This document shows positions 1 through 8,676 of a DNA stretch of 64,000 nt, piece by piece; the stretch's first letter is position 1; the number at the start of each line of letters is the position of its first letter. Origin of the DNA: Microbulbifer taiwanensis (GTDB lineage Bacteria; Pseudomonadota; Gammaproteobacteria; Pseudomonadales; Cellvibrionaceae); the NCBI RefSeq assembly GCF_014904815.1, contig NZ_JACZFR010000016.1, positions 1 to 64,000 on the forward strand, written 5' to 3'. Made by a program: the position numbers and the translations under genes. Below the pieces are notes generated by a model that saw only the letters and a list, made by a program, of their open reading frames with translations, made no database searches and was not told the origin of the DNA.

Positions 1-68
1 TCAATTAGTCCGCCCGCTAGCGAAATGAAACCTAGTACAAATCCGAGCATTTGTAACTGGCGTTTCAT
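1..68 (-). CDS. 5' end of integron cassette 2 gene, small membrane protein (partial)
   Basis: An ATG at 66-68 on the minus strand is preceded by a good ribosome-binding site (GAGGAG, about 7 nt upstream) and stays open to the window edge. The 22 visible residues begin MKRQLQML and continue as a hydrophobic stretch (GFVLGFISLAGGLI) that looks like a membrane helix or signal anchor. The ATG lies just beyond the attC of cassette 1, in the orientation expected for a gene in the next cassette. No family can be assigned from so short a piece. Confidence 0.6.
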   Translation of the reverse strand, partial: MKRQLQMLGFVLGFISLAGGLI

Positions 69-83
69 TCTCAGACTCCTCTC

Positions 84-201
84 ACATAACGCCGCGCTCA
101 GGGGCGGCTAACCTTGTGCGCATTTTGCGCAAAAATATGAGCGTAGCGAATGCGCAAAAGGTGCACAAGGTTAGCCGTCCCACTGCAGCGCAGTGTTAGA
201 T
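84..201 (-). other. attC recombination site ending integron cassette 1
   Basis: On the minus strand the site starts with the R'' core ATCTAAC (201-195) and ends with a GTTATGT core (90-84), fitting RYYYAAC and GTTRRRY apart from one base. The two halves between the cores are imperfectly complementary over about 45 nt, with shared blocks such as CGGCTAACCTTGTGC and TTTTGCGC, so the single strand can fold into the long hairpin that integron integrases recognise. The R'' core is exactly complementary to the GTTAGAT at the 5' end of cassette 1 (634-628), as expected for one cassette's own ends. Confidence 0.85.
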
Positions 202-614
202 TTATAGTGGGAAGACTACACCGCAATTGTTTCGGAGATCATCAAAACTTATTTTTGCCAGTGCGATCTCCTCTTCCGTCCAGGCTGCGCCTTCTCTCCA
301 AAATTTAGACTTAAGCCTCAGCTTCATAGAAAGAGCTGGATCAATTTCATTAAGCTTTATTGCAGCCTTATCCCACCTTTCTGCAATATCATGCTCTTCA
401 TTCACGCATTTACTCTGCCCATTTGATAATTTCGCGTAATATCTACATGTTTTATGAAACGCTTCCGATACAGCTTCTTCTGCAGCCACTTTGAATGTCT
501 TTGAAGACTTCTTATCGCCCCGGATTGCAAAAATTGCCGTTGTGAAAAATTCACGAGCATTGGAACCGTATTTTCTGGATCTTTTGCAAATTCAATTATT
601 TTATCAAAGTTCAT
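202..614 (-). pseudogene. Cassette 1 gene, unknown function, single frameshift
   Basis: A reading frame starts at ATG 612-614, about 14 nt inside the cassette and behind a GGTGA ribosome-binding site. It reads MNFDKIIEFAKDPE and then loses the natural frame. From about position 574 leftward the sensible protein continues in another frame (KYGSNAREFFTTAIFAIRG..., ending NNCGVVFPL) to a stop at 202, immediately before attC. Adding one A to the four-A run (TTTT at 571-574 on +) joins the halves into a 137-residue charged, probably cytoplasmic protein. Start, stop and cassette borders all fit one gene. It may be a true pseudogene, a phase-variable tract or a sequencing error. No family recognised. 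Base composition is far more AT-rich than the neighbouring chromosome, as is common for cassettes. Confidence 0.7.
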
Positions 615-627
615 AATTTCACCGAAA

Positions 628-710
628 ATCTAACAGTTTATTCAAAGGCCTGGGGCTTTATATATCCTTGGCTACTATTTACAACCCCTCCAAGAATAGA
701 AACCTAGATT
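628..710 (-). other. attI / first-cassette junction of the integron
   Basis: On the minus strand GTTAGAT at 634-628 matches the GTTRRRY crossover core and marks where cassette 1 joins the attachment site next to intI. The sequence on the intI side (about 635-710) is therefore attI. Its right boundary is a guess because attI sites are not conserved outside the core. A cassette promoter (Pc) should lie between here and intI on the minus strand. Two TATAAT hexamers occur at 764-759 and 793-788 on that strand, but neither has a convincing -35 box. Confidence 0.6.
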
Positions 711-874
711 CCTTTAAAATTCAAGGGCTTACCCATGACCGTTCAAATTTTAACCGGAATTATAGAGCCCCCGGCTCAAGTCGCCTGATTATACACTTGG
801 CAAATGAATACAAGTCACCTCATGGAAAATCAATAAGTTACGTAATATCTTCCGTAAATAGAAGCCTATGGCTC

Positions 875-904
875 TTGAATTCATTGGTTGGCAGGGTCTA
901 TATT
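875..904 (+). promoter_or_regulatory. Candidate intI promoter
   Basis: TTGAAT (875-880), an 18-nt spacer and TATATT (899-904) form a plausible sigma-70 promoter ending about 40 nt before the intI start. The match is moderate. It places the LexA-like box at 913-928 in the early transcribed region. Confidence 0.4.
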
Positions 905-912
905 TCCTGGAA

Positions 913-928
913 CTGTATAAAAAACCAG
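913..928 (+). promoter_or_regulatory. LexA (SOS) box upstream of intI
   Basis: CTGTATAAAAAACCAG matches the gammaproteobacterial LexA operator CTGT-N8-ACAG with one mismatch (C for A at the 13th base) and has the typical AT-rich centre. It lies 17 nt before the intI ATG. LexA control of integron integrases is established for mobile and Vibrio integrons. Its operation here is inferred from the match and its position. Confidence 0.6.
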
Positions 929-944
929 TGATCGAGGACAGGTC

Positions 945-1982
945 ATGGATGACATTCGCCCCCCAATCCCAGAGGAATCCGGTAAGTTTATCCCCTCTCT
1001 ACGTCGACATATTCGCAAGTCAGGACTGGCTTACCGTACAGAGCAGACTTACGTCCATTGGGTCAAACGCTACATTCACTTCAATGAATTGCGCCACCCG
1101 AAAAAGCTCGGAGCCTCTGATATAGAGCGGTTCCTTAATCATTTGGCTATGAATCGCAGCTGTTCAATTAACACTCAGAAGATTGCCCTGAACGCGCTGA
1201 TTTACCTTTATAAACGCTTCCTTGAGGTCGATGTATCCAATCTTGAATTCACACCTGCCCGGCAGTACCGCCGCCTGCCTACGGTTTATAGCCGCGAGGA
1301 AGTTCAGTCCATCCTTTCACACCTGCGAGGCGCCCATCGTCTGCAGGTGGAGCTGATGTACGGATCGGGGTTGCGTTGTGCGGAATTGCTGTCACTGAGG
1401 GTCAAAGATATTGATTTCGGCAGCAATAATATTTTCGTTCGTGGCGGCAAGGGAAACAAGGATCGCACGACCATGCTACCTCAGTCTCTGGTCCCCGCAC
1501 TGGAAAGGCAAATTGAGTACGTGAAGCTGCTACATGCTCAGGATCTTGAGGATGGCTTTGGCGACGTGTATTTGCCCGATGCTTTAGAGCGCAAATATCC
1601 CAGCGCGGCCCACTCCCTGGCCTGGCAGTACCTTTTCCCCGCCTCGAAAGTCGGTCCCGATCCACGCTCCGGTGTTTTGCGCCGCCACCATTTGCACCCA
1701 ACGGCACTCGCGAAGCAGATCCGCCGGGCCGTGCAGGCCGCCGGTGTGAGAAAGCCTGCCCGCGCCCACGCCTTCCGTCACAGCTTTGCCACCCACCTGC
1801 TGGAGGCAGGTTATGACCTGCGTACGATTCAGGAGTTACTGGGTCATTCGGATATCAGCACTACTGAGATCTACACCCATGTGGTAAACCGGGGTGGGAA
1901 GGGCGTGCTGAGCCCGATGGATCGAATGCAGCCGCTGGGCGGGATCTCGGAACCAATGGCGGCCTATGGGGTGGCTGCTTGA
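945..1982 (+). CDS. intI: Integron integrase IntI (tyrosine recombinase)
   Basis: A 345-residue tyrosine recombinase that inserts and excises cassettes between attI and attC. The N-terminal SAM-like core-binding domain covers about residues 15-105. The catalytic residues are R144 (GSGLRCAE), H275 and R278 (HAFRHSFATHL), H301 (LLGHSDISTT) and Y310. Residues about 205-250, with PDALERKYP and DPRSG..RRHH, form the extra segment that separates IntI proteins from ordinary XerC/XerD. The gene is transcribed away from the cassettes, the standard layout, and has an attI-type junction, a cassette and an attC on its left. The ORF is intact and all catalytic residues are present, so the enzyme is probably functional. 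A LexA-like box precedes the start. Confidence 0.93.
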   Translation: MDDIRPPIPEESGKFIPSLRRHIRKSGLAYRTEQTYVHWVKRYIHFNELRHPKKLGASDIERFLNHLAMNRSCSINTQKIALNALIYLYKRFLEVDVSNLEFTPARQYRRLPTVYSREEVQSILSHLRGAHRLQVELMYGSGLRCAELLSLRVKDIDFGSNNIFVRGGKGNKDRTTMLPQSLVPALERQIEYVKLLHAQDLEDGFGDVYLPDALERKYPSAAHSLAWQYLFPASKVGPDPRSGVLRRHHLHPTALAKQIRRAVQAAGVRKPARAHAFRHSFATHLLEAGYDLRTIQELLGHSDISTTEIYTHVVNRGGKGVLSPMDRMQPLGGISEPMAAYGVAA

Positions 1983-2019
1983 TGAGGGGGCTGTTGGAGT
2001 TGTGACCTAAAAACCTTCC

Positions 2020-2082
2020 CGGGCCCTCTCCCGCAAGCGGGACAAATTTGCCGGGAGCAAATTTGGACGTCGAAGGGGCCCG
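2020..2082. repeat. Inverted repeat between intI and groEL
   Basis: Outer arms CGGGCCC (2020-2026) and GGGCCCG (2076-2082) enclose a small hairpin, TCCCGCAAGCGGGA (2028-2041), and two copies of CAAATTTG. It may be a transcription barrier for intI or a small dispersed element; there is no clear T-run on the intI side. Confidence 0.35.
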
Positions 2083-2083
2083 C

Positions 2084-2112
2084 AAAAAAAAGCCCCGCGA
2101 GTGCGGGGCTTC
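2084..2112 (-). terminator. Rho-independent terminator of groESL
   Basis: On the minus strand, 28 nt past the groEL stop, an 8-bp GC stem (AGCCCCGC / GCGGGGCT, 2110-2091) with a 4-nt loop is followed by a run of eight T (complement of 2084-2091). Confidence 0.85.
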
Positions 2113-2137
2113 TTCTAGGTAGGCTGGATAGGCCGGC

Positions 2138-3790
<1,653 letters not shown>

Positions 3791-3825
3791 TCAAATTCTG
3801 TGTGCGAATGAAGTGAGCGCTGGGC

Positions 3826-4119
3826 TTAGCCTTCCAGCACGCCGTAGATGTCGCTCTCGTTCATGATGATCAGCTCTTCGCCGTCCACCTTGAGGGTGTT
3901 GCTGTCGGCGTAGCGGCCGAAGACCACTGTATCGCCCACTTTTACGGACAGGGCACGAACGTCGCCGTTGTCCAGCAGTTTGCCTTCACCCACGGCTACC
4001 ACTTCGCCCTGGTTCGGCTTTTCTTTGGCAGCGCCCGGCAGCACGATACCGCCGGCTGACATGGCTTCTTCTTCCTTACGGCGCACTACGACGCGGTCGT
4101 GTAAAGGACGAATTTTCAT
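3826..4119 (-). CDS. groS: Co-chaperonin GroES (10 kDa)
   Basis: 97 residues starting [18 protein letters not shown]. The mobile loop (about residues 16-33, [18 protein letters not shown]) contacts GroEL, and the end [10 protein letters not shown] is typical. The ATG at 4119 is chosen over an in-frame ATG 39 nt upstream because it gives the family N-terminus and has a GGAG ribosome-binding site. First gene of the groESL operon, with fxsA upstream on the same strand as in many gammaproteobacteria. Confidence 0.97.
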   Translation of the reverse strand: MKIRPLHDRVVVRRKEEEAMSAGGIVLPGAAKEKPNQGEVVAVGEGKLLDNGDVRALSVKVGDTVVFGRYADSNTLKVDGEELIIMNESDIYGVLEG

Positions 4120-4243
4120 GGATAAGCTCTCCATTGAGTCGTTTTTAAGGTTTTCCAAAGTGGAAGGCCCCGACCTTAGCGGCCGGTGGCCAAACGCCCC
4201 GCTCTGACCGGCAGAACCGGGGCAAATTCTAGGGGTGCTCCCT

Positions 4244-4270
4244 ATCTATGGGCTCGATAGAGGATTTCAA
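4244..4270 (-). promoter_or_regulatory. Sigma-32-like heat-shock promoter for groESL
   Basis: On the minus strand, TTGAAA (4270-4265), a 12-nt spacer and CCCATAGAT (4252-4244) resemble the sigma-32 elements CTTGAAA and CCCCATNT. It lies about 125 nt upstream of the groES ATG. The spacing is at the short end of the usual range. Confidence 0.5.
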
Positions 4271-4336
4271 CAGCGGCAGGAAAAAAAACTGTAGAGATAC
4301 GGACGGGACCGCACTCGCGTACAAATTTTGCACAAG

Positions 4337-4816
4337 TCAGTCTTTATCTCGCTTAACGCCCTGATCGTGACCGTCATCGCGAGAATAGTCTCCCTCGATC
4401 ACATCGCGGTCGCCGCGACGCTGGTGAGGTGAGGACTCATGGGGCGTGAAGCCCGGACCGCGCACCACGGTCACGTGGCGCAGTATCCGCCCCAGCAGCA
4501 GCTGGCGCAGGCCCGGGATCAGGCAGGCGAAACCGAGAGCGTCGGTGAAGAAGCCGGGGGTCAGCAACAGTGCGCCGCCCACGGCGAGGAAAATGCCCTC
4601 CGCCATTTCCCGCGCCGGCAGTTCGCCGGCCTGCATCTTCTGCTGGGCGCGCATGACCGTGGAAAGTCCCTGGCGGCGCAGCAGCGCCAGTCCGATAACC
4701 GCGGTGAGCATCACCAGGCCGATGGTCGGCAGGACGCCGATTTCACTGCCCACGGTGATCAACAGCCACATCTCCAGGATGGGCACAAGGATAAATATCA
4801 ACAGCAATGGACGCAT
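4337..4816 (-). CDS. fxsA: Inner-membrane protein FxsA
   Basis: 159 residues from ATG 4816 (MRPLLLIFILVPILEMWLLI), preceded by GGAGG. Three to four hydrophobic segments lie in residues 1-110, including the family pattern VGSEIGVLPTIGLVMLTAVIG and the GGALLLTPGFFTDALG stretch, followed by a hydrophilic tail rich in H, D and R. FxsA in E. coli influences exclusion of phage T7 by F plasmids; its cellular role is otherwise unclear. The location next to groES is conserved. An upstream in-frame ATG (4930) would add 38 residues unlike the family, so it is rejected. Confidence 0.88.
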   Translation of the reverse strand: MRPLLLIFILVPILEMWLLITVGSEIGVLPTIGLVMLTAVIGLALLRRQGLSTVMRAQQKMQAGELPAREMAEGIFLAVGGALLLTPGFFTDALGFACLIPGLRQLLLGRILRHVTVVRGPGFTPHESSPHQRRGDRDVIEGDYSRDDGHDQGVKRDKD

Positions 4817-4972
4817 GGAAACGGTTTCCTCCAGGGCCCGGCGCTTGGCGAACCGGGCGAATCTCAGTATTTTCGATATGCTGTAGTAAATGGAGTGAGG
4901 TGGCAAATTCTTCAAGGGCGCCGTTTTCAACTCTTTGCGCCCTTGGCACTTTCGAGGCCAAGGAGGCTAACT

Positions 4973-6121
4973 ATGGCAAGCGAGCAGCAGGACACCATGG
5001 ACGTACCGTCAATCGGCCGCAGTCGCCATCTGCTGGACGAGATACTGGGCGAGGCGGATATCCGTATCAACGGCGACCGCCCCTGGGACATGCGCCTGCA
5101 CCGCGCCGAGGCGCTGGACGAGATAGTCGCGCGCAACAGCCTGGGGCTCGGCGAGACCTATATGCGCGGAGACTGGGATGTACCGGCGCTGGATCAGTTC
5201 TTCCACCGCATCCTCACGGCCGACCTGCCCCGCCATGTCAAACCCTGGCGCAATGGCTGGCGCATACTGCGCAGCTATCTTGTCAACCTGCAGAGCCGCC
5301 GCCGCGCCTTCGAGGTGGGCGAACGCCACTACGATCTGGGCAATGAGTTCTACCAGGCGATGCTCGACAGCCGACTGACCTACAGCTGCGGCTACTGGCG
5401 CGAGGCAGAGACCCTGGAAGAGGCCCAGACCGCCAAGCTGGACCTCATCTGCCGCAAACTGGGCCTCAAACCCGGCATGCGGCTGCTGGACATCGGCTGC
5501 GGCTGGGGCAGCCTGGTGAGCTATGCGGCGGAGAACTACGGGGTGGAGTGCGTGGGCGTAACCGTGTCCAGGGAGCAGAGCGCCTATATCGCCGAGCACT
5601 ACGCAGAGCTGCCGATCACTGTGCACCTGCGGGACTACCGCTACCTGGACGAGCCCTTCGATCGTATCGCCAGCGTGGGCATGTTCGAGCATGTGGGGCG
5701 CAAGAACCACCGCACTTTCATGCAGGTGGCCAAGCGCTGCCTGAAGAAGGACGGCCTGCTGCTCCTGCACACCATCGGCAAGAACCAGCGCCGCTCCACC
5801 ACCGATCCCTGGATCGACAAATACATCTTCCCCAATGGCGACCTGCCCTCTGCCGGCCAGATCGGCGACGCCGCCGACAATCTGCTCACCTGCGAGGACC
5901 TGCACAACTTTGGCAGCGACTACGACAATACGCTGATGGCCTGGCACCACAACTTCGAGCAAAACTGGCAGCGCTTTGCCGACCGCTACGGCCAGCGCTT
6001 CTACCGCATGTGGCGCTACTACCTATTGTCCTGCGCCGGCGCCTTCCGCGCGCGGCATATACAGCTGTGGCAGTGGATGTTTTCCGATCGGCTGCCGGGC
6101 GGAATCCAGCGCGTCTCTTAA
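4973..6121 (+). CDS. cfa: Cyclopropane-fatty-acyl-phospholipid synthase
   Basis: 382 residues, the same length as E. coli Cfa. The enzyme adds a methylene from S-adenosylmethionine across double bonds of membrane phospholipid acyl chains, usually on entry to stationary phase or under stress. The SAM-binding motif LLDIGCGWG lies at about residues 168-176, and the central signature VGMFEHVGRKNHRTF and C-terminal MWRYYLLSCAGAFRAR segments match the family. The start at 4973 has an ideal AAGGAGG 6 nt upstream, so the longer open frame to the left is not coding. The stop codon runs directly into the left 7-bp repeat of the S23 element. Confidence 0.95.
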   Translation: MASEQQDTMDVPSIGRSRHLLDEILGEADIRINGDRPWDMRLHRAEALDEIVARNSLGLGETYMRGDWDVPALDQFFHRILTADLPRHVKPWRNGWRILRSYLVNLQSRRRAFEVGERHYDLGNEFYQAMLDSRLTYSCGYWREAETLEEAQTAKLDLICRKLGLKPGMRLLDIGCGWGSLVSYAAENYGVECVGVTVSREQSAYIAEHYAELPITVHLRDYRYLDEPFDRIASVGMFEHVGRKNHRTFMQVAKRCLKKDGLLLLHTIGKNQRRSTTDPWIDKYIFPNGDLPSAGQIGDAADNLLTCEDLHNFGSDYDNTLMAWHHNFEQNWQRFADRYGQRFYRMWRYYLLSCAGAFRARHIQLWQWMFSDRLPGGIQRVS

Positions 6122-6151
6122 ATGCGGAATGATGAATGCGGAATGCGGAAT
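6121..6151 (+). repeat. Left 7-bp repeat array of the S23-gene element
   Basis: Four units of ATGCGGA (one degenerate, ATGATGA) run from the cfa stop codon to the start of the four-helix-bundle gene. The unit is the reverse complement of the array on the other side of that gene (6540-6577). Confidence 0.85.
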
Positions 6152-6532
6152 ATGGCCAATCACTGGGATATCGCCGAAAGGACCAAGCGCTTTGCGCTGC
6201 GAATCATTCGGCTCTACACCAGTTTACCGAAGCCCACAGAGGCGCAAGTCATCGGTAAGCAGGTATTGCGCTCAGGAACATCGGTTGGCGCACATATCAG
6301 AGAGGATAAACGCAGCCGATCAGATGCAGAGTTGATCAGCAAGATCGAAGTGGCACAGCAAGAGCTGGAGGAAACCATTGACTGGTTTGAGTTGCTTGTT
6401 GGCTCTAATTTGGTAAGGGAAGACCGGCTAGCCGGTCTTGTTCAGGAGGCCAATGAGCTGCTCGCCATCTTGGTGAGCAGCTCAAAAACCATTAAGCAGA
6501 GAAAACGGAAATCAGTAAGCGCCGAGTGCTGA
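6152..6532 (+). CDS. Four-helix-bundle protein of the S23 / 23S rRNA intervening-sequence family
   Basis: 126 residues, all helical in character, with the family hallmarks ERTKRFALRIIRLYTSLPK, QVLRSGTSVGAHIRED and DAELISKIEVAQQELEET. Relatives are encoded inside intervening sequences of some 23S rRNA genes and as free-standing genes; the molecular function is unknown, and the fold resembles the Avd accessory protein of diversity-generating retroelements. ATG 6152 is preferred to the upstream ATG at 6122 because residues from there (MRNDECGMRN) only translate the 7-bp repeat. Composition is visibly less GC-rich than cfa and the SDR gene. Inverted 7-bp arrays bracket the gene between two convergent housekeeping genes, suggesting insertion as a unit. 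Confidence 0.85.
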   Translation: MANHWDIAERTKRFALRIIRLYTSLPKPTEAQVIGKQVLRSGTSVGAHIREDKRSRSDAELISKIEVAQQELEETIDWFELLVGSNLVREDRLAGLVQEANELLAILVSSSKTIKQRKRKSVSAEC

Positions 6533-6539
6533 ACGCCTT

Positions 6540-6577
6540 ATTCCGCATTCCGCATTCCGCATTCCGCATTCCGCATT
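6540..6577 (-). repeat. Right 7-bp repeat array of the S23-gene element
   Basis: Five perfect tandem units of ATTCCGC plus ATT. Read on the minus strand this is the same GGAATGC unit as the left array, so the two arrays form an inverted pair about 390 bp apart. The array overlaps the stop codon of the SDR gene (6576-6578). Confidence 0.9.
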
Positions 6578-7337
6578 AAATCCTCGCGCCGCCGTCGATA
6601 TCGATCACGCGGCCGCTGACAAAATCGTTCTCGAGAATAAACGCCACGGTGGAGGCGATCTCGTCCTGCTCGCCGAGACGGCGCAGCGGCACCTGCTTGA
6701 CCAGGCTCTCGAGGATTTCCGGGCGCATCTGCGCGACCATATCGGTGTTGATAAAGCCGGGCGCTATGGCCGCCGCGCGGATGCCGTAACGCGCCAGTTC
6801 TCGCGCCCAGGTGACGGTCATGGCGGCGACGCCGGCCTTGCTGGCGGAATAGTTGGTCTGGCCCATATTGCCGGCGCGGGACAGGCTGGAGATATTCACG
6901 ATCACCCCACCCTTGCCACCCTCGGCCATGATGCCGGCGGCGGCGCGGCCGCACAGGAAGACACCGGTCAGGTTGACGTCGATGACCGACTGCCACTGGG
7001 ACAGGGACATGCGGTCGGCCACCTTGCCATCCTTGAACTTCAGCAGCATGCCGTCGCGCATGATACCGGCGTTGTTCACCAGCACCTGCAGGCCGCCGAA
7101 GTCGGTGGCGATCCGTGCAAAACCGCTGTCCACCTCGTCTTCTTTGGCCACGTTGATCACATAACTGCGCGTCTCGGCACCGTGTTTCTCGCAGGCCGCG
7201 ACACTCGCCTGCAGGTCTTCCTCGTTCAGGTCGATCAGCGCCAGGCGCGCGCCGCGCTCGGCCAGGTACTCGGCCATGGCGCGGCCCAGGCCGCGGCCGG
7301 CGCCGGTGATGGCGACAATGCTGTCGGCGATTTGCAT
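6576..7337 (-). CDS. Short-chain dehydrogenase/reductase, FabG-like
   Basis: 253 residues. NAD(P)-binding motif TGAGRGLG (about residues 11-18), NNAG (about 92-95), catalytic Ser in ISSLSRAG (about 150) and Y-x-x-x-K in NYSASKAG (about 162-169) are all present, as is the C-terminal PG motif (APGFINTDM). It resembles 3-oxoacyl-ACP reductase and related NADPH-dependent ketoreductases, but the insert LLKFKDGKVADRMS after NNAGIMRDGM makes a specialised oxidoreductase likely. The true substrate cannot be read from sequence. ATG 7337 has GAGGAA 6 nt upstream. Confidence 0.88.
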   Translation of the reverse strand: MQIADSIVAITGAGRGLGRAMAEYLAERGARLALIDLNEEDLQASVAACEKHGAETRSYVINVAKEDEVDSGFARIATDFGGLQVLVNNAGIMRDGMLLKFKDGKVADRMSLSQWQSVIDVNLTGVFLCGRAAAGIMAEGGKGGVIVNISSLSRAGNMGQTNYSASKAGVAAMTVTWARELARYGIRAAAIAPGFINTDMVAQMRPEILESLVKQVPLRRLGEQDEIASTVAFILENDFVSGRVIDIDGGARI

Positions 7338-7372
7338 GTTGAATTCCTCGTCTGGATTTTCTTTATATTGCT

Positions 7373-7396
7373 CCCTCTCCCCCACCGGGGAGAGGG
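7373..7396. repeat. Perfect hairpin repeat
   Basis: CCCTCTCCCC (7373-7382) and GGGGAGAGGG (7387-7396) form a perfect 10-bp stem with a CACC loop upstream of the SDR gene. It lacks a T-run and looks like a dispersed hairpin of the kind common in proteobacterial spacers. Confidence 0.6.
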
Positions 7397-7480
7397 CTAG
7401 GGAGGGGGGATTTCGTATGCCCTTGTCCAGAGATAAAGATCACTGACCCCAATGGCACTGAATCTTGCCGCTTGCCCTTT

Positions 7481-7580
7481 GTAGGGTGGGCAAAAGGTAA
7501 AAGGTAAGATGGTCAAAGGAGCGTAGCGACGTGCCCATCTTCCACGGTGCTGGTGGGCACGCTTCGCTTTGCCCATCCTA
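7481..7580. repeat. Inverted repeat of the GTAGGATGGGCAAA family
   Basis: GTAGGGTGGGCAAA near 7481 and TTTGCCCATCCTAC near 7567 form the arms, with internal GCGTAGCGACGTGCCCATC and GTGGGCACGCTTCGC also complementary in part. A related copy lies at 47497-47533. No gene is seen between 7338 and 7615. Confidence 0.65.
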
Positions 7581-7615
7581 CGCAAAACCCTTAAGTACCA
7601 CTCGTCACCGAACCA

Positions 7616-8647
7616 TTACCACTGGTAGCCGACGCCCACCGTGACCTTGGTATCTTCCTTTTCCAGTTCCAGCGACGGCGTGTTGTCGTACAGCCAGTGG
7701 TAGGCGATCTCCATCAGCACCCCTTCCACCAGCGGTGTGCGCACGCCGAACTTGGCGTTGGCCTGGTAGTCTTCGCTGCGGTCGAGGGACTGCAGCGTCT
7801 CCTGGTCGAAATAGATCTCCGGACCCAGGGAGAATTTGTAGCGGTAGTTCAGCGCCAGTCGGCCGGCCGCGTAGCGCTCGTCCTGGCCCTCACTCAATTC
7901 ATCGTCGATAAAGTGCTCCTGCAGGCTGCTGATACCGCCCTGCAGTGAGAAGGCCGTTTTCTCGGTATCGAAGAAGAGGTAACCGAGGCCGAGACCCAGG
8001 GTGCTGCCCAGATCCAGGTTGCGCGCCTCTTCCCGTTCCAGGGCACTGTTGGCAGCGGCGAACCACTTCTCGGCGAAGATCCAGCGCAGGTTGTAACCCA
8101 GCTGGTATTTCTCCAGGCCCTCCACCTCCGAGTTGGTCTGGCTCTGGTAGAGGGCGTTGATCAGGTGGTGGAAATCGCCGTTGCGAACGTCCAGGTTGAC
8201 GTTCACGTCCAGGTCTTCGCGCTCGCGGTTGCCGCTTTCGAAAACGCCGCCGGCGCTGACATTGCCGTGGAACACCACCGGGTTGCCGACGAAGTTGATA
8301 TAGGGTTCGGCGCGGTCGATGGCGGGAAAGTCCATTACCCAGCCGGAGCCCTCGTCGCAGTAGAGCTCCCACTGCTCGCGGCGGTGGCCGGCCAGGGCGC
8401 AGGGGCCCTCGCGCCCGGCGATCTTCAGGTCCACATCCACATCCATGGACACCACCTTGGATTTCTCCACCTTGATCTCACCGAAGCTCTCGGATTTCCA
8501 CACCACATGGTCTCTTTCCACCAACACCAGCGCACCATGCACACGGTCGCCGTTCTCCAGGGTCAGCACGCCGGCGGCGGCACCGAGGGAGACAAATGGG
8601 AGGAAAAGCAGCAAGATGAACGTCAGAGGTCGAACGGCTGTAAGCAC
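7616..8647 (-). CDS. DUF481 family outer-membrane protein
   Basis: 343 residues from GTG 8647. The N-terminus VLTAVRPLTFILLLFLPFVSLGAAA is a clean signal peptide. A small domain that reads ENGDRVHGALVLVERDHVVW follows, then alternating beta-strand repeats (SAGGVFESGNRERED, YQLGYNLRWIF, RYAAGRLALNYRYKF) ending VTVGVGYQW with the terminal aromatic residue typical of outer-membrane barrels. DUF481 proteins (such as E. coli YdiY) are outer-membrane proteins of unknown role, often salt- or acid-induced. An upstream GTG at 8710 would add 21 residues and overlap the divergent gene, so the start that yields the signal peptide is preferred. Confidence 0.8.
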   Translation of the reverse strand: MLTAVRPLTFILLLFLPFVSLGAAAGVLTLENGDRVHGALVLVERDHVVWKSESFGEIKVEKSKVVSMDVDVDLKIAGREGPCALAGHRREQWELYCDEGSGWVMDFPAIDRAEPYINFVGNPVVFHGNVSAGGVFESGNREREDLDVNVNLDVRNGDFHHLINALYQSQTNSEVEGLEKYQLGYNLRWIFAEKWFAAANSALEREEARNLDLGSTLGLGLGYLFFDTEKTAFSLQGGISSLQEHFIDDELSEGQDERYAAGRLALNYRYKFSLGPEIYFDQETLQSLDRSEDYQANAKFGVRTPLVEGVLMEIAYHWLYDNTPSLELEKEDTKVTVGVGYQW

Positions 8648-8676
8648 GGGGGAAGCCTTGGAGTTGTCTGGATTAC

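Noticed and set aside
668..931. 87-residue open frame upstream of intI
   Set aside because: Lies across the attI region, has no ribosome-binding site and no recognisable motif.
4439..4972. N-terminal extension of cfa
   Set aside because: Antisense to fxsA; the real start at 4973 has an ideal ribosome-binding site and gives the family length of 382 residues.
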